NCBI RefSeq assembly: GCF_003131185.1
Contig: NZ_QFFU01000005.1
Coordinates: 248,001-312,000, forward strand
From: Pseudomonas ovata
GTDB lineage: Bacteria > Pseudomonadota > Gammaproteobacteria > Pseudomonadales > Pseudomonadaceae
Reading direction: 5' to 3'
DNA: 64,000 nt
Part shown: positions 47,691 to 59,518 of the stretch, piece after piece
Position numbering within the stretch: the first letter of the stretch is position 1
Layout: each line of letters starts with the position of its first letter
The notes under the pieces: generated by a model
What the model saw: the letters and a program-made list of their open reading frames with translations, nothing else
The model's database searches: none
What the model was told of the DNA's origin: nothing
Program-made: the position numbers and the translations under genes

Positions 47691-48095
47691 TCAGACCTGA
47701 CGCTGGTGCCGGTCGATCTGCTCGTGGCGTTCCTGGGCTTCGATGCAGTAACGGGTAGTGGGGCTAATCAGCAGGCGCTTGAGGCCGATCGGCTCGCCGC
47801 TGTCATCGCACCAGCCAAACGTGTCTTCAGTGATGCGCGTCAGGGCCATTTCCAGTTGCGGCAGCATGCGCTGGTCGCGCTCGATGGAGTTCACCAGCCA
47901 GTGGCGCTCCTCCTCGACAGATGCGGCATCGGCTGGGTCGGCCGGGGTGTCCAGGCTCTCGATGGCAATACGGCTCTTCTCGATACGCTCGTGGATCTCG
48001 ACCTTCATGGACTGCAACAGCTTGACGAAGAAAGCTTGCTGCTCGGCGTTCATGTAGTCATCGGCCGGCATGGCCAGCAACTGTTCCTTTGTCAT
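47691..48095 (-). CDS. DksA-type RNA polymerase-binding protein without the zinc cysteine set
   Basis: A 134-residue DksA/TraR-family protein. The coiled-coil tip motif DPADAA (D53, D56) that inserts in the polymerase secondary channel is present. The C-terminal zinc-finger region has two of the four Cys: C96-x2-S99-x17-C117-x2-A120. P. aeruginosa DksA2 has the same type of degenerate pattern and works without zinc. This is thus probably a zinc-independent DksA paralogue acting with ppGpp, useful when zinc is scarce or thiols are oxidised. No Zur box was found upstream. It stands alone between a repeat region and an MCP gene. Confidence 0.83.
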   Translation of the reverse strand: MTKEQLLAMPADDYMNAEQQAFFVKLLQSMKVEIHERIEKSRIAIESLDTPADPADAASVEEERHWLVNSIERDQRMLPQLEMALTRITEDTFGWCDDSGEPIGLKRLLISPTTRYCIEAQERHEQIDRHQRQV

Positions 48096-48354
48096 TGAGT
48101 TCTCTAATAAAAAACGTGCATTTAGCCGGTCAGGAGAGTGTCGCGGGCAGGCTTTGTCAGCCTCAGGGCTGCAGGGCGCTGCGGCGCACTCCGTTCACGA
48201 GGGGCGGCAGTCTAAGGCCGCCTTGCAGACTCGGCAACCCACTGGGGCGCCTAATGTCGAACAATTGCGGGAAAACCCCCAAAAACCGAGGGTCTTTCCC
48301 CATCAGAACGCAGGCCTCTGACCGGATCGATGCGATCCGGTTCCCGGTCCTGTT

Positions 48355-49977
48355 CTATAAATGAAAGCGTCCCAGCATCTCCTGCAAGGCGCTGACCGTG
48401 CCACGCAAGGCATTGACCGAACGACCGGTCTCAGTGGACGCCTCCGAAGTACGCACCGACAGGTCGCGAATATTGACCAGGTTACGGTCGATTTCCCGCG
48501 CCACCTGGGCCTGCTCTTCGGCAGCGCTGGCGATCACCAGGTTGCGCTCGTGAATAGACACGATGGACTGGTTGATCTCTTCCAGCGCCTGCCCGGTGGC
48601 CTGTGCGCTTTGCAGGGTGTCGTCGACCTGGCGGGTACCGCCCTGCATGGCCTGCACGGCCAGTTGGGTGCCATTCTGGATGGTGGAAACCATCTGCTCG
48701 ATTTCCAGCGTCGAGGTCTGGGTGCGTCCGGCCAGCGCCCGCACTTCATCGGCGACCACCGCAAAACCGCGTCCGGCGTCGCCGGCCCGGGCCGCTTCAA
48801 TGGCGGCGTTGAGCGCCAGCAGGTTGGTCTGTTCGGCAATGGCGCGGATCACATCCAGCACCTTGCCGATCTTCTGCGATTCTTCGGCCAGCTCTCCGAT
48901 ATTGGTCGAGGCCTGCTGCATGCCCTGCCCCAGGGTACGGATGGTCGCCAGGGTGTGCTGCACCTGCCGGTTGCCACGTTCGGCAATGCGCTGGGAGTCA
49001 TCGGACACCTGCGAGGTGGACACCGCATTGCTGGCCACCTCCTCCACCGCCGCGGTCATCTCGTTGACCGCCGTGGCGGCCTGTTCGATCTCGTCATGCT
49101 GCTGGGCCGTCTCTTTCAGGCTGCGCTGGGTAATCTGGCCAACGTCGTTGCTCGACTGGCCCAGTTGCACGGCGGTCTGGTTGATCAGGCCCAAGGCTTC
49201 GCGCAGGTTGTCCTGCATGCGCGCCAGGGCCTCGATCAGTTGCGCCGGCTCATCGGTGCCCTGTGCCTGCAAGCGGTGAGTCAGGTCACCATCCGCCACC
49301 GCACGCGCAAGCTCGATGGCTTCGCGCAGCGGCCTGACGATGCTGCGGATCAGGCCCCAGGCCAATACGCAGGTCAGCACAAGGGCCAGGACCAGCACCA
49401 GGATCGACCACAGCCGCGTGCTGTCATAACGCTCGGTAGCCTGGGCCGTGGACGCTGCGCTTTGCTCGATATTGATGCGCAGCAGTTCGGAAAACAGCTC
49501 GCCGGTCTTGTTCGACGCGTCCTGGATGCCACCATTGAGCAAGCCGCGCATCTCGTCGAGGCGGTTCTGGTTGGACAGGTTGCGGTACTCGTCCAGCAGG
49601 CGCCGGTAAGTGGCCAGGGTCGTCAGCATCTCGTTGAAGGCCGACTGGGCCTGGGGCGTGACCACCTTCTGGTAACTCTGCATCGAGGTGTCCAGTTGCC
49701 CTATCAGTACCTCCAGCCGTGCCAGGGTCGGGGTCAGCACCGCCGGCTCGCGGTTGAGCATCATGCGCAGGGTGATGACCCGGATGCCCAACTGGTTATC
49801 GCGAATCTGTGCCAGGGAACGGCTGCCGGCCAGCGTAACCTCTTCGGTCTGCACCAGCGCACCGCGAATGTTCGAGGCGTTGTACATGCCAAACAGGCCG
49901 AGAAACACGACCAGGGCGGCGATAAGCCCGAAACTCAGGCACGCCCGGGTGGCGATGTTCATGTGATTGAGGCGCAT
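48355..49977 (-). CDS. Methyl-accepting chemotaxis protein, four-helix-bundle type
   Basis: A 540-residue classical chemoreceptor: helix at about 10-31, a periplasmic domain of about 155 residues predicted as a four-helix bundle (4HB_MCP), helix at about 190-211, HAMP (about 212-265), then the signalling domain with the hub [41 protein letters not shown] 6 bases upstream of ATG 49977 supports the start. The ligand is unknown. It belongs to the common MCP class of Pseudomonas that senses amino or organic acids. Confidence 0.92.
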   Translation of the reverse strand: MRLNHMNIATRACLSFGLIAALVVFLGLFGMYNASNIRGALVQTEEVTLAGSRSLAQIRDNQLGIRVITLRMMLNREPAVLTPTLARLEVLIGQLDTSMQSYQKVVTPQAQSAFNEMLTTLATYRRLLDEYRNLSNQNRLDEMRGLLNGGIQDASNKTGELFSELLRINIEQSAASTAQATERYDSTRLWSILVLVLALVLTCVLAWGLIRSIVRPLREAIELARAVADGDLTHRLQAQGTDEPAQLIEALARMQDNLREALGLINQTAVQLGQSSNDVGQITQRSLKETAQQHDEIEQAATAVNEMTAAVEEVASNAVSTSQVSDDSQRIAERGNRQVQHTLATIRTLGQGMQQASTNIGELAEESQKIGKVLDVIRAIAEQTNLLALNAAIEAARAGDAGRGFAVVADEVRALAGRTQTSTLEIEQMVSTIQNGTQLAVQAMQGGTRQVDDTLQSAQATGQALEEINQSIVSIHERNLVIASAAEEQAQVAREIDRNLVNIRDLSVRTSEASTETGRSVNALRGTVSALQEMLGRFHL

Positions 49978-50186
49978 GGCAGATCCTTGTGAAGCACAGA
50001 GGGAGGATGCTTCTGTATCGGGAGCTGCCGTTCAGGCTTTAACAGCCAGCGGCCTTATAGTTGCGTTTGTGGGCGAATATCGCCCCGTTTGCAAGGGTCC
50101 GCAGGCGCGGCCGGGGCGATGCGCCTTGGCCGCGAAAAGGTCATGAACAGGCAGGCCTCTTCGCGGCTGAAGCCGCTCAACACGTT

Positions 50187-51212
50187 TCAGCGCTTGGCCT
50201 TGCGCTTGTTGCGGTACTGGTCGACCACCACGGCCACGACAATGATCACCCCCTTGATGATGTCCTGGATGTACGCATCGACCCCGACAAAGGTAAAGCC
50301 GCTGGCCATTACGCCCAGGATCAGGGCGCCGATCACCGTGCCGGTGATGCGTCCCACGCCACCGGCCAGGCTGGTGCCGCCGATCACGGCCGCCGCAATG
50401 GCGTCCAGTTCATACGACATGCCCATGCCGGCCTGCCCGGTGGCGGCACGCGCCGAGGCCACGACACCGGCCAGGCCTGCCAGCAGACCGGCGAGACTGT
50501 AGACGATGACCAGGTGCCGCTTGACGTTGATGCCCGAGGTGCGCGCCGCCTGCATGTTACCGCCGATGGCGTAGGTGTACTTGCCGTACTTGGTGTAGCG
50601 CAGGGCGATATGGAAGATCACCGCCACCACCAGGAAGATGATCACCGGCATGGCACCCTGGCCAATGGCCGTGTAGGAATCCGACAGCATGCTGACCGGC
50701 TGGCCTTCGGTGTAATAGCGGGCCAGGCCACGGGCCGAGACCATCATCCCCAGGGTCACGATAAAAGGCGGGATCCCGGTGATCGCAATCAGGCTGCCGT
50801 TGATCGCGCCCGCCAGCAGGCCGACCCCGAGCCCCGCCGCCACCGGTATCCACACCGGCAGGTCGGTCAGCGATGGAAACACCGCCCGGGAAAAATCAGA
50901 GGTCTGCGCCAGGCTGGCCGCCACCATCGCCGACAGCGCCAGCACCGAGCCTGAGGACAGGTCGATACCGGTGGTGATGATCACCTGCGTCACCGCAATG
51001 GCCAGAAGACCAATGATCGACACTTGCAGGATCATCAGCACCAGGCGCTGGGAGTTGAGCAGAAAGCTCTGGTCGCGCACGATCCAGCCGAACACCTCGA
51101 ACACCAGGCCGATGCCGATCAGCACCAGAAAGATACTGAGTTCCGTGGGGATCCGGCGCTTGGCCTTGGCCGGCGCCAGGGCTGGTTTGTTTTGTGAAAT
51201 CGCGTTGCTCAT
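50187..51212 (-). CDS. iatP: Inositol-type sugar ABC transporter permease
   Basis: A 341-residue inner-membrane permease of the ribose/inositol (BPD_transp_2) family with about nine helices. Conserved blocks include VTQVIITTGIDLSSGSVLALSA and IGGNMQAARTSGIN, and the loop that contacts the ATPase. It is the third gene of the transporter unit, read after the binding protein and ATPase; the gap to the ATPase is 58 bp. Placement after the iol genes, and the IolR-like operator, make inositol the likely substrate. Symbols follow the Caulobacter ibpA-iatA-iatP naming. Confidence 0.82.
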   Translation of the reverse strand: MSNAISQNKPALAPAKAKRRIPTELSIFLVLIGIGLVFEVFGWIVRDQSFLLNSQRLVLMILQVSIIGLLAIAVTQVIITTGIDLSSGSVLALSAMVAASLAQTSDFSRAVFPSLTDLPVWIPVAAGLGVGLLAGAINGSLIAITGIPPFIVTLGMMVSARGLARYYTEGQPVSMLSDSYTAIGQGAMPVIIFLVVAVIFHIALRYTKYGKYTYAIGGNMQAARTSGINVKRHLVIVYSLAGLLAGLAGVVASARAATGQAGMGMSYELDAIAAAVIGGTSLAGGVGRITGTVIGALILGVMASGFTFVGVDAYIQDIIKGVIIVVAVVVDQYRNKRKAKR

Positions 51213-51270
51213 CTGCTGTTCCTCTTGTTCTTGTAAGGCCTGTTCCTGTACGGACCAGCGCCTGGATGAC

Positions 51271-52833
<1,563 letters not shown>

Positions 52834-52861
52834 GATGACAAGCTCCTCATGCAACAGTCTG

Positions 52862-52890
52862 CGGGGGGATTAAAGGCCAGAATCCCCCCG
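52862..52890 (-). terminator. Intercistronic stem-loop between binding-protein and ATPase genes
   Basis: A perfect 10-bp stem (CGGGGGGATT / AATCCCCCCG) with a 9-base loop and no T tract. In binding-protein ABC operons, such hairpins stabilise or partly terminate the message, so the binding protein is made in excess. Confidence 0.7.
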
Positions 52891-52914
52891 GCCTGTACGT
52901 TGTCGTTTTGGGTT

Positions 52915-53844
52915 TTATTTGAACGTATCGACGTTTTCGGCGGTGATCAGACGATACGGGATCACCATCATCTGCGTATCGATTTTCTCTTTCTTGACCA
53001 TCTTCACGGCGGTCTCGATCGAGCCGTTGGCCTGACCCTTGGCGTCCTGGAACACCGACACGGTGAGCATCCCGGTCTTCACGGCGCGCAGACCGTCCTG
53101 GGCACCATCGACACCTGCAATCACTACATCACCAGGCTTTTTGCCGGCCTGCTTGAGGGCCATGGCCGCACCGATGGCCATCTCGTCGTTATTGGAGACC
53201 ACGGCATTGAATTCGCGGCCCTGGGTCAGCCAGTCGTTGGTGATGTCCATGCCGCGCTGGCGCTGCCAGATACCGGTCTGCTCCTGGTCAATCTTGATGT
53301 CCGGGTACTTGGCCAGGATCTCCTTGACCCCGTCGGTGCGGTTGCGGGTGGCGTTGTTGGCCAGGTCGCCCAGCAAGACCACGATCTTGCCCTTGCCGCC
53401 GAGCTTGTCGGCCACGTACTGCATCTGCAGGCGGCCGGCCTCTTTCTCGTCAGAGATGACGGTGGCTACGCCTTCGGGCAGCTTCGGATCGTCGGGGCTG
53501 CGGTTGACGTACACCAGGGGAATGCCGGCGGCGAGCGCGGCCTTGGTGATGGCGGCCGTGGCGGCGGTGTCCACCGGGTTGACGATCAAGGCGTCGACCT
53601 TCTTGCCGATCAGGTCATGCACCTGGTCGAGCTGCTTGTTGACGTCGGTGCGCGCATCGACAAACTGCAGCTTGACCCCGTCGGGCATGCTCTTGGCCTT
53701 GGCTGCCATGTCCTCGCGCAGGTAGGTCAGCCAGATGTCATCGAACTGCGGCATGAGCACGCCGATATTGATGTCGGCCAGCGCCGTGCCGCTGCCGAGC
53801 ATCAGGGTCAGGGCCAGGGAGGTGAACGTGGTCTTGATCTTCAT
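52915..53844 (-). CDS. ibpA: Inositol-type ABC transporter periplasmic substrate-binding protein
   Basis: A 309-residue periplasmic binding protein of the ribose/inositol (PBP1, pfam13407) class. A Sec signal peptide covers residues 1-24 (MKIKTTFTSLALTLMLGSGT, cleaved after ALA). The fold is the two-lobed type, with ligand-contact blocks AKSMPDGVKLQFVDARTD and AVVSNNDEMAIGAAMAL. The ATG at 53844 opens the unit; the 28-codon upstream extension is dropped. It is the first gene of the transporter operon. The adjoining iol genes and operator point to myo-inositol. Confidence 0.83.
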   Translation of the reverse strand: MKIKTTFTSLALTLMLGSGTALADINIGVLMPQFDDIWLTYLREDMAAKAKSMPDGVKLQFVDARTDVNKQLDQVHDLIGKKVDALIVNPVDTAATAAITKAALAAGIPLVYVNRSPDDPKLPEGVATVISDEKEAGRLQMQYVADKLGGKGKIVVLLGDLANNATRNRTDGVKEILAKYPDIKIDQEQTGIWQRQRGMDITNDWLTQGREFNAVVSNNDEMAIGAAMALKQAGKKPGDVVIAGVDGAQDGLRAVKTGMLTVSVFQDAKGQANGSIETAVKMVKKEKIDTQMMVIPYRLITAENVDTFK

Positions 53845-53928
53845 GAAGGTCTGTCTCCGGATTCTTGTTGTTGTGTGCAGCGGGCACGCCAAAGGCATGG
53901 CGAGGCCGCCGGGCATGGGCAGGAACAA

Positions 53929-54105
53929 TCAGCGTGGGATACGAATGCCGGCGGCGCCCGGCATGCTGAACAGCAGCCAGTTCTTGTGCTCGACGCACAT
54001 GCCGCGACCGATCAGGGTCAGCAGGCGATCGGCAAGGGTGCTGCACAGTGACAAGGCAGCGGCGGTGACGCGAGTGGCCCGGGAGCCAGGCATGGAGGCT
54101 TTCAT
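53929..54105 (-). CDS. Putative small leader ORF (58 aa)
   Basis: A 58-codon ORF in the leader of the inositol transporter operon, below the length of most automatic calls. It opens with ATG 54105 with AGG 8 bases upstream, and its product has a hydrophobic patch (VTAAALSLCSTL) followed by LIGRGMCVEHKNWLLF. It ends 84 bp before the ibpA start. It may be a small leader or membrane peptide, or chance. Low support. Confidence 0.3.
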   Translation of the reverse strand: MKASMPGSRATRVTAAALSLCSTLADRLLTLIGRGMCVEHKNWLLFSMPGAAGIRIPR

Positions 54106-54205
54106 TGACGGTACCTATCTGAGTTTTGTTTTTGTTGGCTTTACCCTGGCGCTGTAGGAACAAACCTACAGCGAAGGTGATTCGATAGTCGGCAACCTGA
54201 AAACG

Positions 54206-54234
54206 ACTTTATTGGAAATTTTTTTCCAATTCAA
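54206..54234 (-). promoter_or_regulatory. Promoter of the inositol transporter operon
   Basis: On the minus strand: -35 TTGAAT (54229-54234), a 17-bp spacer, and -10 TAAAGT (54206-54211). The spacer is almost entirely the IolR-like palindrome, so repressor binding would exclude RNA polymerase. Confidence 0.6.
54211..54230. promoter_or_regulatory. IolR-like operator GGAA-N6-TTCC
   Basis: A perfect palindrome: ATTGGAAA-TTTT-TTTCCAAT (8-bp arms, 4-base spacer). The core fits GGAA-N6-TTCC, the motif reported for the RpiR-type inositol repressor IolR of Caulobacter. It sits between -35 and -10 of the transporter promoter. Confidence 0.65.
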
Positions 54235-54283
54235 CACATTTTAGAATTTTATTCCGTTTAATTTTCTGTTTCTTGACCGACGC

Positions 54284-54319
54284 AAAAAGGCCCGCTTCTC
54301 CCGGGGAGAAACGGGCCTT
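54284..54319 (-). terminator. Rho-independent terminator ending the iol operon
   Basis: On the minus strand an AAGGCCCG / CGGGCCTT stem encloses a nested TTCTCC...GGAGAA hairpin and runs into a T tract (AAAAA at 54284-54288 on the plus strand). It lies 46 bp after the stop of the last iol-cluster gene. Confidence 0.9.
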
Positions 54320-54364
54320 GCCTATGATTGAACGACCCATGAACGTCGCGATTCAGTCCGCCGC

Positions 54365-55384
54365 TCAGAGCGTCACGACACACCCCTTGCTGGCACTCTG
54401 CCGCGCCGCATCCAGCACCCTGGTGGTGTTCAAGGCCTCAAGCGGATCGACCGGATTGGCCGCACCGGTGTCGATCGCCATTTGCAACTGCTGGTAATAA
54501 CGCAGCCAGCAGCCACGCTCCGAAGGCACCCGTTCGCGGTGCTCGCCATGCTCGAACCAGCCCCAGCGCCGGTGCTCTTCAACCCCCCAGTTGTCACCGA
54601 TACTGAGCGGTGTGTGACCAGCCAGCGCCTGTTCTTCCTGAACGTCCAGCCCATCGACCGTGTAACAGCCGTTGCTACCACTGACCCGGAACCTGGGCCT
54701 TGGGCAGTTCTGCAGGCAACTGCCGGACAGGTGCGACACCACCCCGCTGGCATGGGTCAGGGCGACAAAGAAGCTGTGATCGACTTCGTGGTGCGGCGTG
54801 GCGTATTGCAGCTCGGCATACACCTGCTGTACCGGCCCGAACAGCAGCTGCGCCTGGTCCACCAGATGGCTGCCAAGGTCGCGCAGCACCCCACCGCCGC
54901 TCAGCTTGCCCACCGAGGTCGGCGAATAGCGCTCCACACTGGACTCGAAACGCGCGACCCGGCCCAGGGCGCCGCTGTCGATCAGCTTGCGCACCGTCAG
55001 AAAATCCGAGTCCCAGCGCCGGTTCTGGTAGACGCTGAGCAACACACCACGCTGCCGGGCGGCTTCGATCAGCTCGCGGGCCTGATCTTGATCCTGAGCG
55101 AAGGGCTTGTCGCTGACCACTGAAACGCCCAGCTCGATGGCTTCCAGAATCTGCCCATGCCGGGCCGCCAGCGGTGTGGAAATCGCCACGACATCGACCC
55201 CGGCAGCCACCAGTTCGCTCAGGCTGGCAAAAGCCTGCACCTGCGAGTAGTCACGGGCCAGTGCCTGGCGACGTTCCGGTGAACGGGTCACCACCCCGAC
55301 AAAGGTCGCGTCGGCCAGACTGGCAATCAACGGCGCATGAAAGAAACGCCCTCCTTTTCCATAACCCACCAATCCGATGCGCAT
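54365..55384 (-). CDS. Gfo/Idh/MocA oxidoreductase, IolW-like
   Basis: A 339-residue NAD(P)-dependent dehydrogenase. The Rossmann GYGKGGRFFHAPLI motif at residues 7-20 has the F-HAPL form of YvaA/IolW, the NADPH-dependent scyllo-inositol dehydrogenase of Bacillus. The second motif SDKPFA (E/D-K-P) is conserved. As last gene of the iol operon it likely interconverts inositol stereoisomers, such as scyllo-inosose and scyllo-inositol, widening the range of isomers that can be used. The assignment of substrate is inferred; the cluster holds another family member (iolG). Confidence 0.8.
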   Translation of the reverse strand: MRIGLVGYGKGGRFFHAPLIASLADATFVGVVTRSPERRQALARDYSQVQAFASLSELVAAGVDVVAISTPLAARHGQILEAIELGVSVVSDKPFAQDQDQARELIEAARQRGVLLSVYQNRRWDSDFLTVRKLIDSGALGRVARFESSVERYSPTSVGKLSGGGVLRDLGSHLVDQAQLLFGPVQQVYAELQYATPHHEVDHSFFVALTHASGVVSHLSGSCLQNCPRPRFRVSGSNGCYTVDGLDVQEEQALAGHTPLSIGDNWGVEEHRRWGWFEHGEHRERVPSERGCWLRYYQQLQMAIDTGAANPVDPLEALNTTRVLDAARQSASKGCVVTL

Positions 55385-55424
55385 GGTGTTCTCCTTTGAG
55401 TCGATGGCACGGGTCCATGATGGG

Positions 55425-56285
55425 TTATCTGAGCAGTTCGCGGCTCACCCGTTCCAGCATGAAGCGGCTGGACTCGTCGGCGCGCTCTTCCCAGGCGAAC
55501 ACCGCCACGGTGGCGATACCATCGAACTTGATGTCGCGCAGGGTCGAGAAGAACACCTCCCAGTTGACGTCACCCTGGCCGATGTCCAGATGCTGGTGCA
55601 CGGTGGCGGTCACGCCTGGCGGGTTGACGATGTAGCGCAGGTTCGACGAGGCACGGTGATTGAAGGTGTCGGCGATGATCAGATGGGTCAGCTTGTCGCC
55701 GGCGTACTTGAGCATCGAGGCAATATCGCCCACGCCGTCGTCATAAAAGAAGGTGTGCGGTGCCGCGTACAGGTAATTGAGCCAATCACAGTCCAGGCCG
55801 CGAATGATGTCCACCGACTCGTTGTTGCGCTCGCAGAAATCATACGGGTGGGCCTGGATGTCGAGCTTGATGCCTTCGCGCTCGAAGTGCGGAATCAGCT
55901 CGTCCATCGACTTCATGAACTGGTTTTCACACACCAGGGCGTTGTCCGACTGGCCGCTGAATTCGGTGTTGATCAGGTCGCAGTCCATCTCCACAGCGAC
56001 CTGGATGGCACGTTTCCAGTTGCGCACGGCAGCGATGCGCAGGTCTTCGTCGGGCGCGGCCCAGTGGTACAGCGGCAGCAACGACGACAGCTTGACCCCG
56101 GCATCGCTCAGGGCCTTGCGAAACTCCTTGATGCGCGCCCGGTCGACGCGCGGGTATTTATAGAACGGCATGAAATCTTCGCGCGGCGAAAGCTCGATGT
56201 ACTCGTAGCCCAGCTCGGCGGTCTTGTCGACCATCTTGCCCAGGGGCAGATGGCGGTACATGTAGGGGTCAAGCGCAATTCGCAT
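55425..56285 (-). CDS. iolH: IolH-like sugar phosphate isomerase/epimerase family protein
   Basis: A 286-residue TIM barrel (AP endonuclease 2 family). It resembles Bacillus IolH along the chain: [31 protein letters not shown] split at several sites, ending blocks [24 protein letters not shown] and DIQAHPYDF. IolH has no settled biochemical role in inositol catabolism; it may act on an inosose-type intermediate. It lies between iolG and the IolW-like gene in the same transcription direction, so it belongs to the operon. Confidence 0.8.
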   Translation of the reverse strand: MRIALDPYMYRHLPLGKMVDKTAELGYEYIELSPREDFMPFYKYPRVDRARIKEFRKALSDAGVKLSSLLPLYHWAAPDEDLRIAAVRNWKRAIQVAVEMDCDLINTEFSGQSDNALVCENQFMKSMDELIPHFEREGIKLDIQAHPYDFCERNNESVDIIRGLDCDWLNYLYAAPHTFFYDDGVGDIASMLKYAGDKLTHLIIADTFNHRASSNLRYIVNPPGVTATVHQHLDIGQGDVNWEVFFSTLRDIKFDGIATVAVFAWEERADESSRFMLERVSRELLR

Positions 56286-56363
56286 GGTGGTTTCCTTTTA
56301 TAGTTGTCAGCCACGCAGGTCACAGTCGCGCCCTTGAGGCGCGACCTTCAGGCAAGCCGGTTG

Positions 56364-57517
<1,154 letters not shown>

Positions 57518-57535
57518 GGTTCTGAGCGTGCGGCC

Positions 57536-59473
57536 TCAGTACTGGCGGGCCTTGGCCAGTTGTTTAGTGAGCTGTTCATGCACCTGCGCGGTGGTGCCGA
57601 CGGTGGACACTTCGGCCACCCCGACGCGCCACCACGACAGGTACTTGTGGATCATGGTCTTGGGCAATACCTTGATGTCGATCAGGGTCGCCACGCTTTG
57701 CCGGCGTGCATCGGCCAGCGCCTCGTGCAGTTGCTCGAGGGTGCTGACCTTGTAGGTCTTGCAGCCGTAGGCCGCCGCGCTCATGGCGAAATCCACCGGC
57801 ACGAAGCCGCCGTCCAGACGCCCGGTTTCCGGGTTGCGATAACGGAACTCGGTGCCGAAGCTGTTCATCCCGTGTTCCATCTGCAGGTTGTTGATGCAGC
57901 CGAAGGTCATGTTGTCGAGCAGGATGATGTTGATCTTGCGCCGCTCCTGAATGGCCGTGACCAGTTCGGAGTGCAGCATCAGGTACGAACCGTCACCGAC
58001 CAGCGCATAGACCTCACGCTCCGGTGCCGCCAGCTTGACCCCCAGCGCGGCATTGACCTCGTAGCCCATGCACGAATAGCCATACTCGACGTGGTAGGTG
58101 TCCACCCCGGTGCTGCGCCAGGCCCGCTGCAGGTCACCGGGCAGGCTGCCGGCGGCGGCGACAATCACCGCGTCCGTCGGCAGGCTTTCGTTGAGTACGC
58201 CCAGCACACGGCTCTGGGTCAGGCACGAACCGGTCAGCTCGATAAATTCGCGCAACACCGCAGGGTCGAGGTGGTCATTGATTTCCGGCACAAAGTCAGC
58301 GCCCTGGTAGTCGACGGCATAGACCCGGTCGACCTCGGCATCCAGCTCGGCGCGGGCCCGGGCCGGGTGTTCGCCCCAGGCGCTGGACCAGTCGCTGCCC
58401 TCAACAGCGGACAACAACGCCTCCAGCGCTTCCCTGGCATCGGCCAGGACCTGCACGCCGTCGAGTTTCTGCACATCGAAGGCACCGACGTTGAGGTTGA
58501 GAAACTGCACGTCAGGGTACTGGAACAGCCATTTCGAGGAGGTGGTGAAATCGCTGTAGCGGGTGCCGACGCCAATGATCAGGTCGGCTTCCTTGGCCAG
58601 CTGGTTGGCCGCCAGGGTGCCGGTTTCACCCAGCCCGCCCATGTTCAGTGGATGCGCCGAAACCACCGCGCTCTTGCCGGCCTGGGTCTCGGCAAACGGA
58701 ATGCCGAAGCGCTCGGCCAGGGCCAGCAGGGCCTGGGCGGCGCCGGAGTAGCGCACCCCGCCACCACAGACCAGCAGCGGCTTGCGCTTGGCCTTGAACA
58801 GGGTCACGGCGTCGTCAAGCATGGCGCGGGTCGGCGGACGCCGGTCAATACGGTGCACACGGCGTTGCAGGAAGCTGTCGGGGTAATCGTAGGCTTCGGC
58901 CTGTACGTCCTGCGGCAGCGCCAGGGTCACAGCGCCGGTTTCGGCCGGGTCGGTCAGCACGCGCATGGCGCTCAGCGCGGCGCTCATCAGTTGTTCGGGA
59001 CGGTTGATGCGGTCCCAGTATTTGCTCACGGCCTTGAACGCGTCATTGGTGCTGATGCTCAAGTCGTGGAACTGCTCGATCTGTTGCAACACCGGGTCCG
59101 GCTGACGGCTGGCGTAGACATCGCCGGGCAACAGCAGCAACGGAATGCGGTTGGCCGAGGCGGTGGCCGCGGCGGTCAGCATGTTGGCCGCGCCCGGGCC
59201 GACCGAGGACGAGCAGGCGTAGATCTTGCGCCGCAGGTGCTGCTTGGCAAAGCCGATGGCGGCGTGGCACATGCCCTGCTCGTTGCGGCCCTGGTGCACC
59301 ACCAGGTCGCCGCTGTCCTGCTCCAGCGCCTGGCCGATGCCCAGCACGTTACCGTGGCCGAAAATGGTGAAGATGCCTTCGACGAACTTGGTCTGTACGC
59401 CGTCGACTTCAACGTACTGGTTGTCCAGGAACCTGACCAGGGCCTGGGCCATGGTCAATCGTGTAGTAGTCAT
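57536..59473 (-). CDS. iolD: 3D-(3,5/4)-trihydroxycyclohexane-1,2-dione acylhydrolase
   Basis: A 645-residue ThDP-dependent enzyme opening the cyclohexanedione ring of the inosose dehydration product to 5-deoxy-glucuronate. The PYR domain starts at the N-terminus, the central domain lies at about 215-360, and the PP domain has the ThDP site [16 protein letters not shown] with the downstream N of [13 protein letters not shown]. The opening [19 protein letters not shown] is typical of IolD. AAGGGG lies 7 bases before the ATG. It is central to the operon. Confidence 0.93.
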   Translation of the reverse strand: MTTTRLTMAQALVRFLDNQYVEVDGVQTKFVEGIFTIFGHGNVLGIGQALEQDSGDLVVHQGRNEQGMCHAAIGFAKQHLRRKIYACSSSVGPGAANMLTAAATASANRIPLLLLPGDVYASRQPDPVLQQIEQFHDLSISTNDAFKAVSKYWDRINRPEQLMSAALSAMRVLTDPAETGAVTLALPQDVQAEAYDYPDSFLQRRVHRIDRRPPTRAMLDDAVTLFKAKRKPLLVCGGGVRYSGAAQALLALAERFGIPFAETQAGKSAVVSAHPLNMGGLGETGTLAANQLAKEADLIIGVGTRYSDFTTSSKWLFQYPDVQFLNLNVGAFDVQKLDGVQVLADAREALEALLSAVEGSDWSSAWGEHPARARAELDAEVDRVYAVDYQGADFVPEINDHLDPAVLREFIELTGSCLTQSRVLGVLNESLPTDAVIVAAAGSLPGDLQRAWRSTGVDTYHVEYGYSCMGYEVNAALGVKLAAPEREVYALVGDGSYLMLHSELVTAIQERRKINIILLDNMTFGCINNLQMEHGMNSFGTEFRYRNPETGRLDGGFVPVDFAMSAAAYGCKTYKVSTLEQLHEALADARRQSVATLIDIKVLPKTMIHKYLSWWRVGVAEVSTVGTTAQVHEQLTKQLAKARQY

Positions 59474-59518
59474 GCTCGCCCCTTGTGGTGGTGAGAAAAC
59501 GGCCCGGTCGCCGGCCGG

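Larger units (their letters stand above)
53845..54364. other. Intergenic region holding the inositol-transporter promoter and iol terminator
   Basis: 520 bp between the IolW-like gene and ibpA. It holds the iol terminator (54284-54319), an AT-rich promoter with operator (54206-54234) and a leader of roughly 350 bases, in which a 58-codon ORF can be read (53929-54105, minus). Confidence 0.6.
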
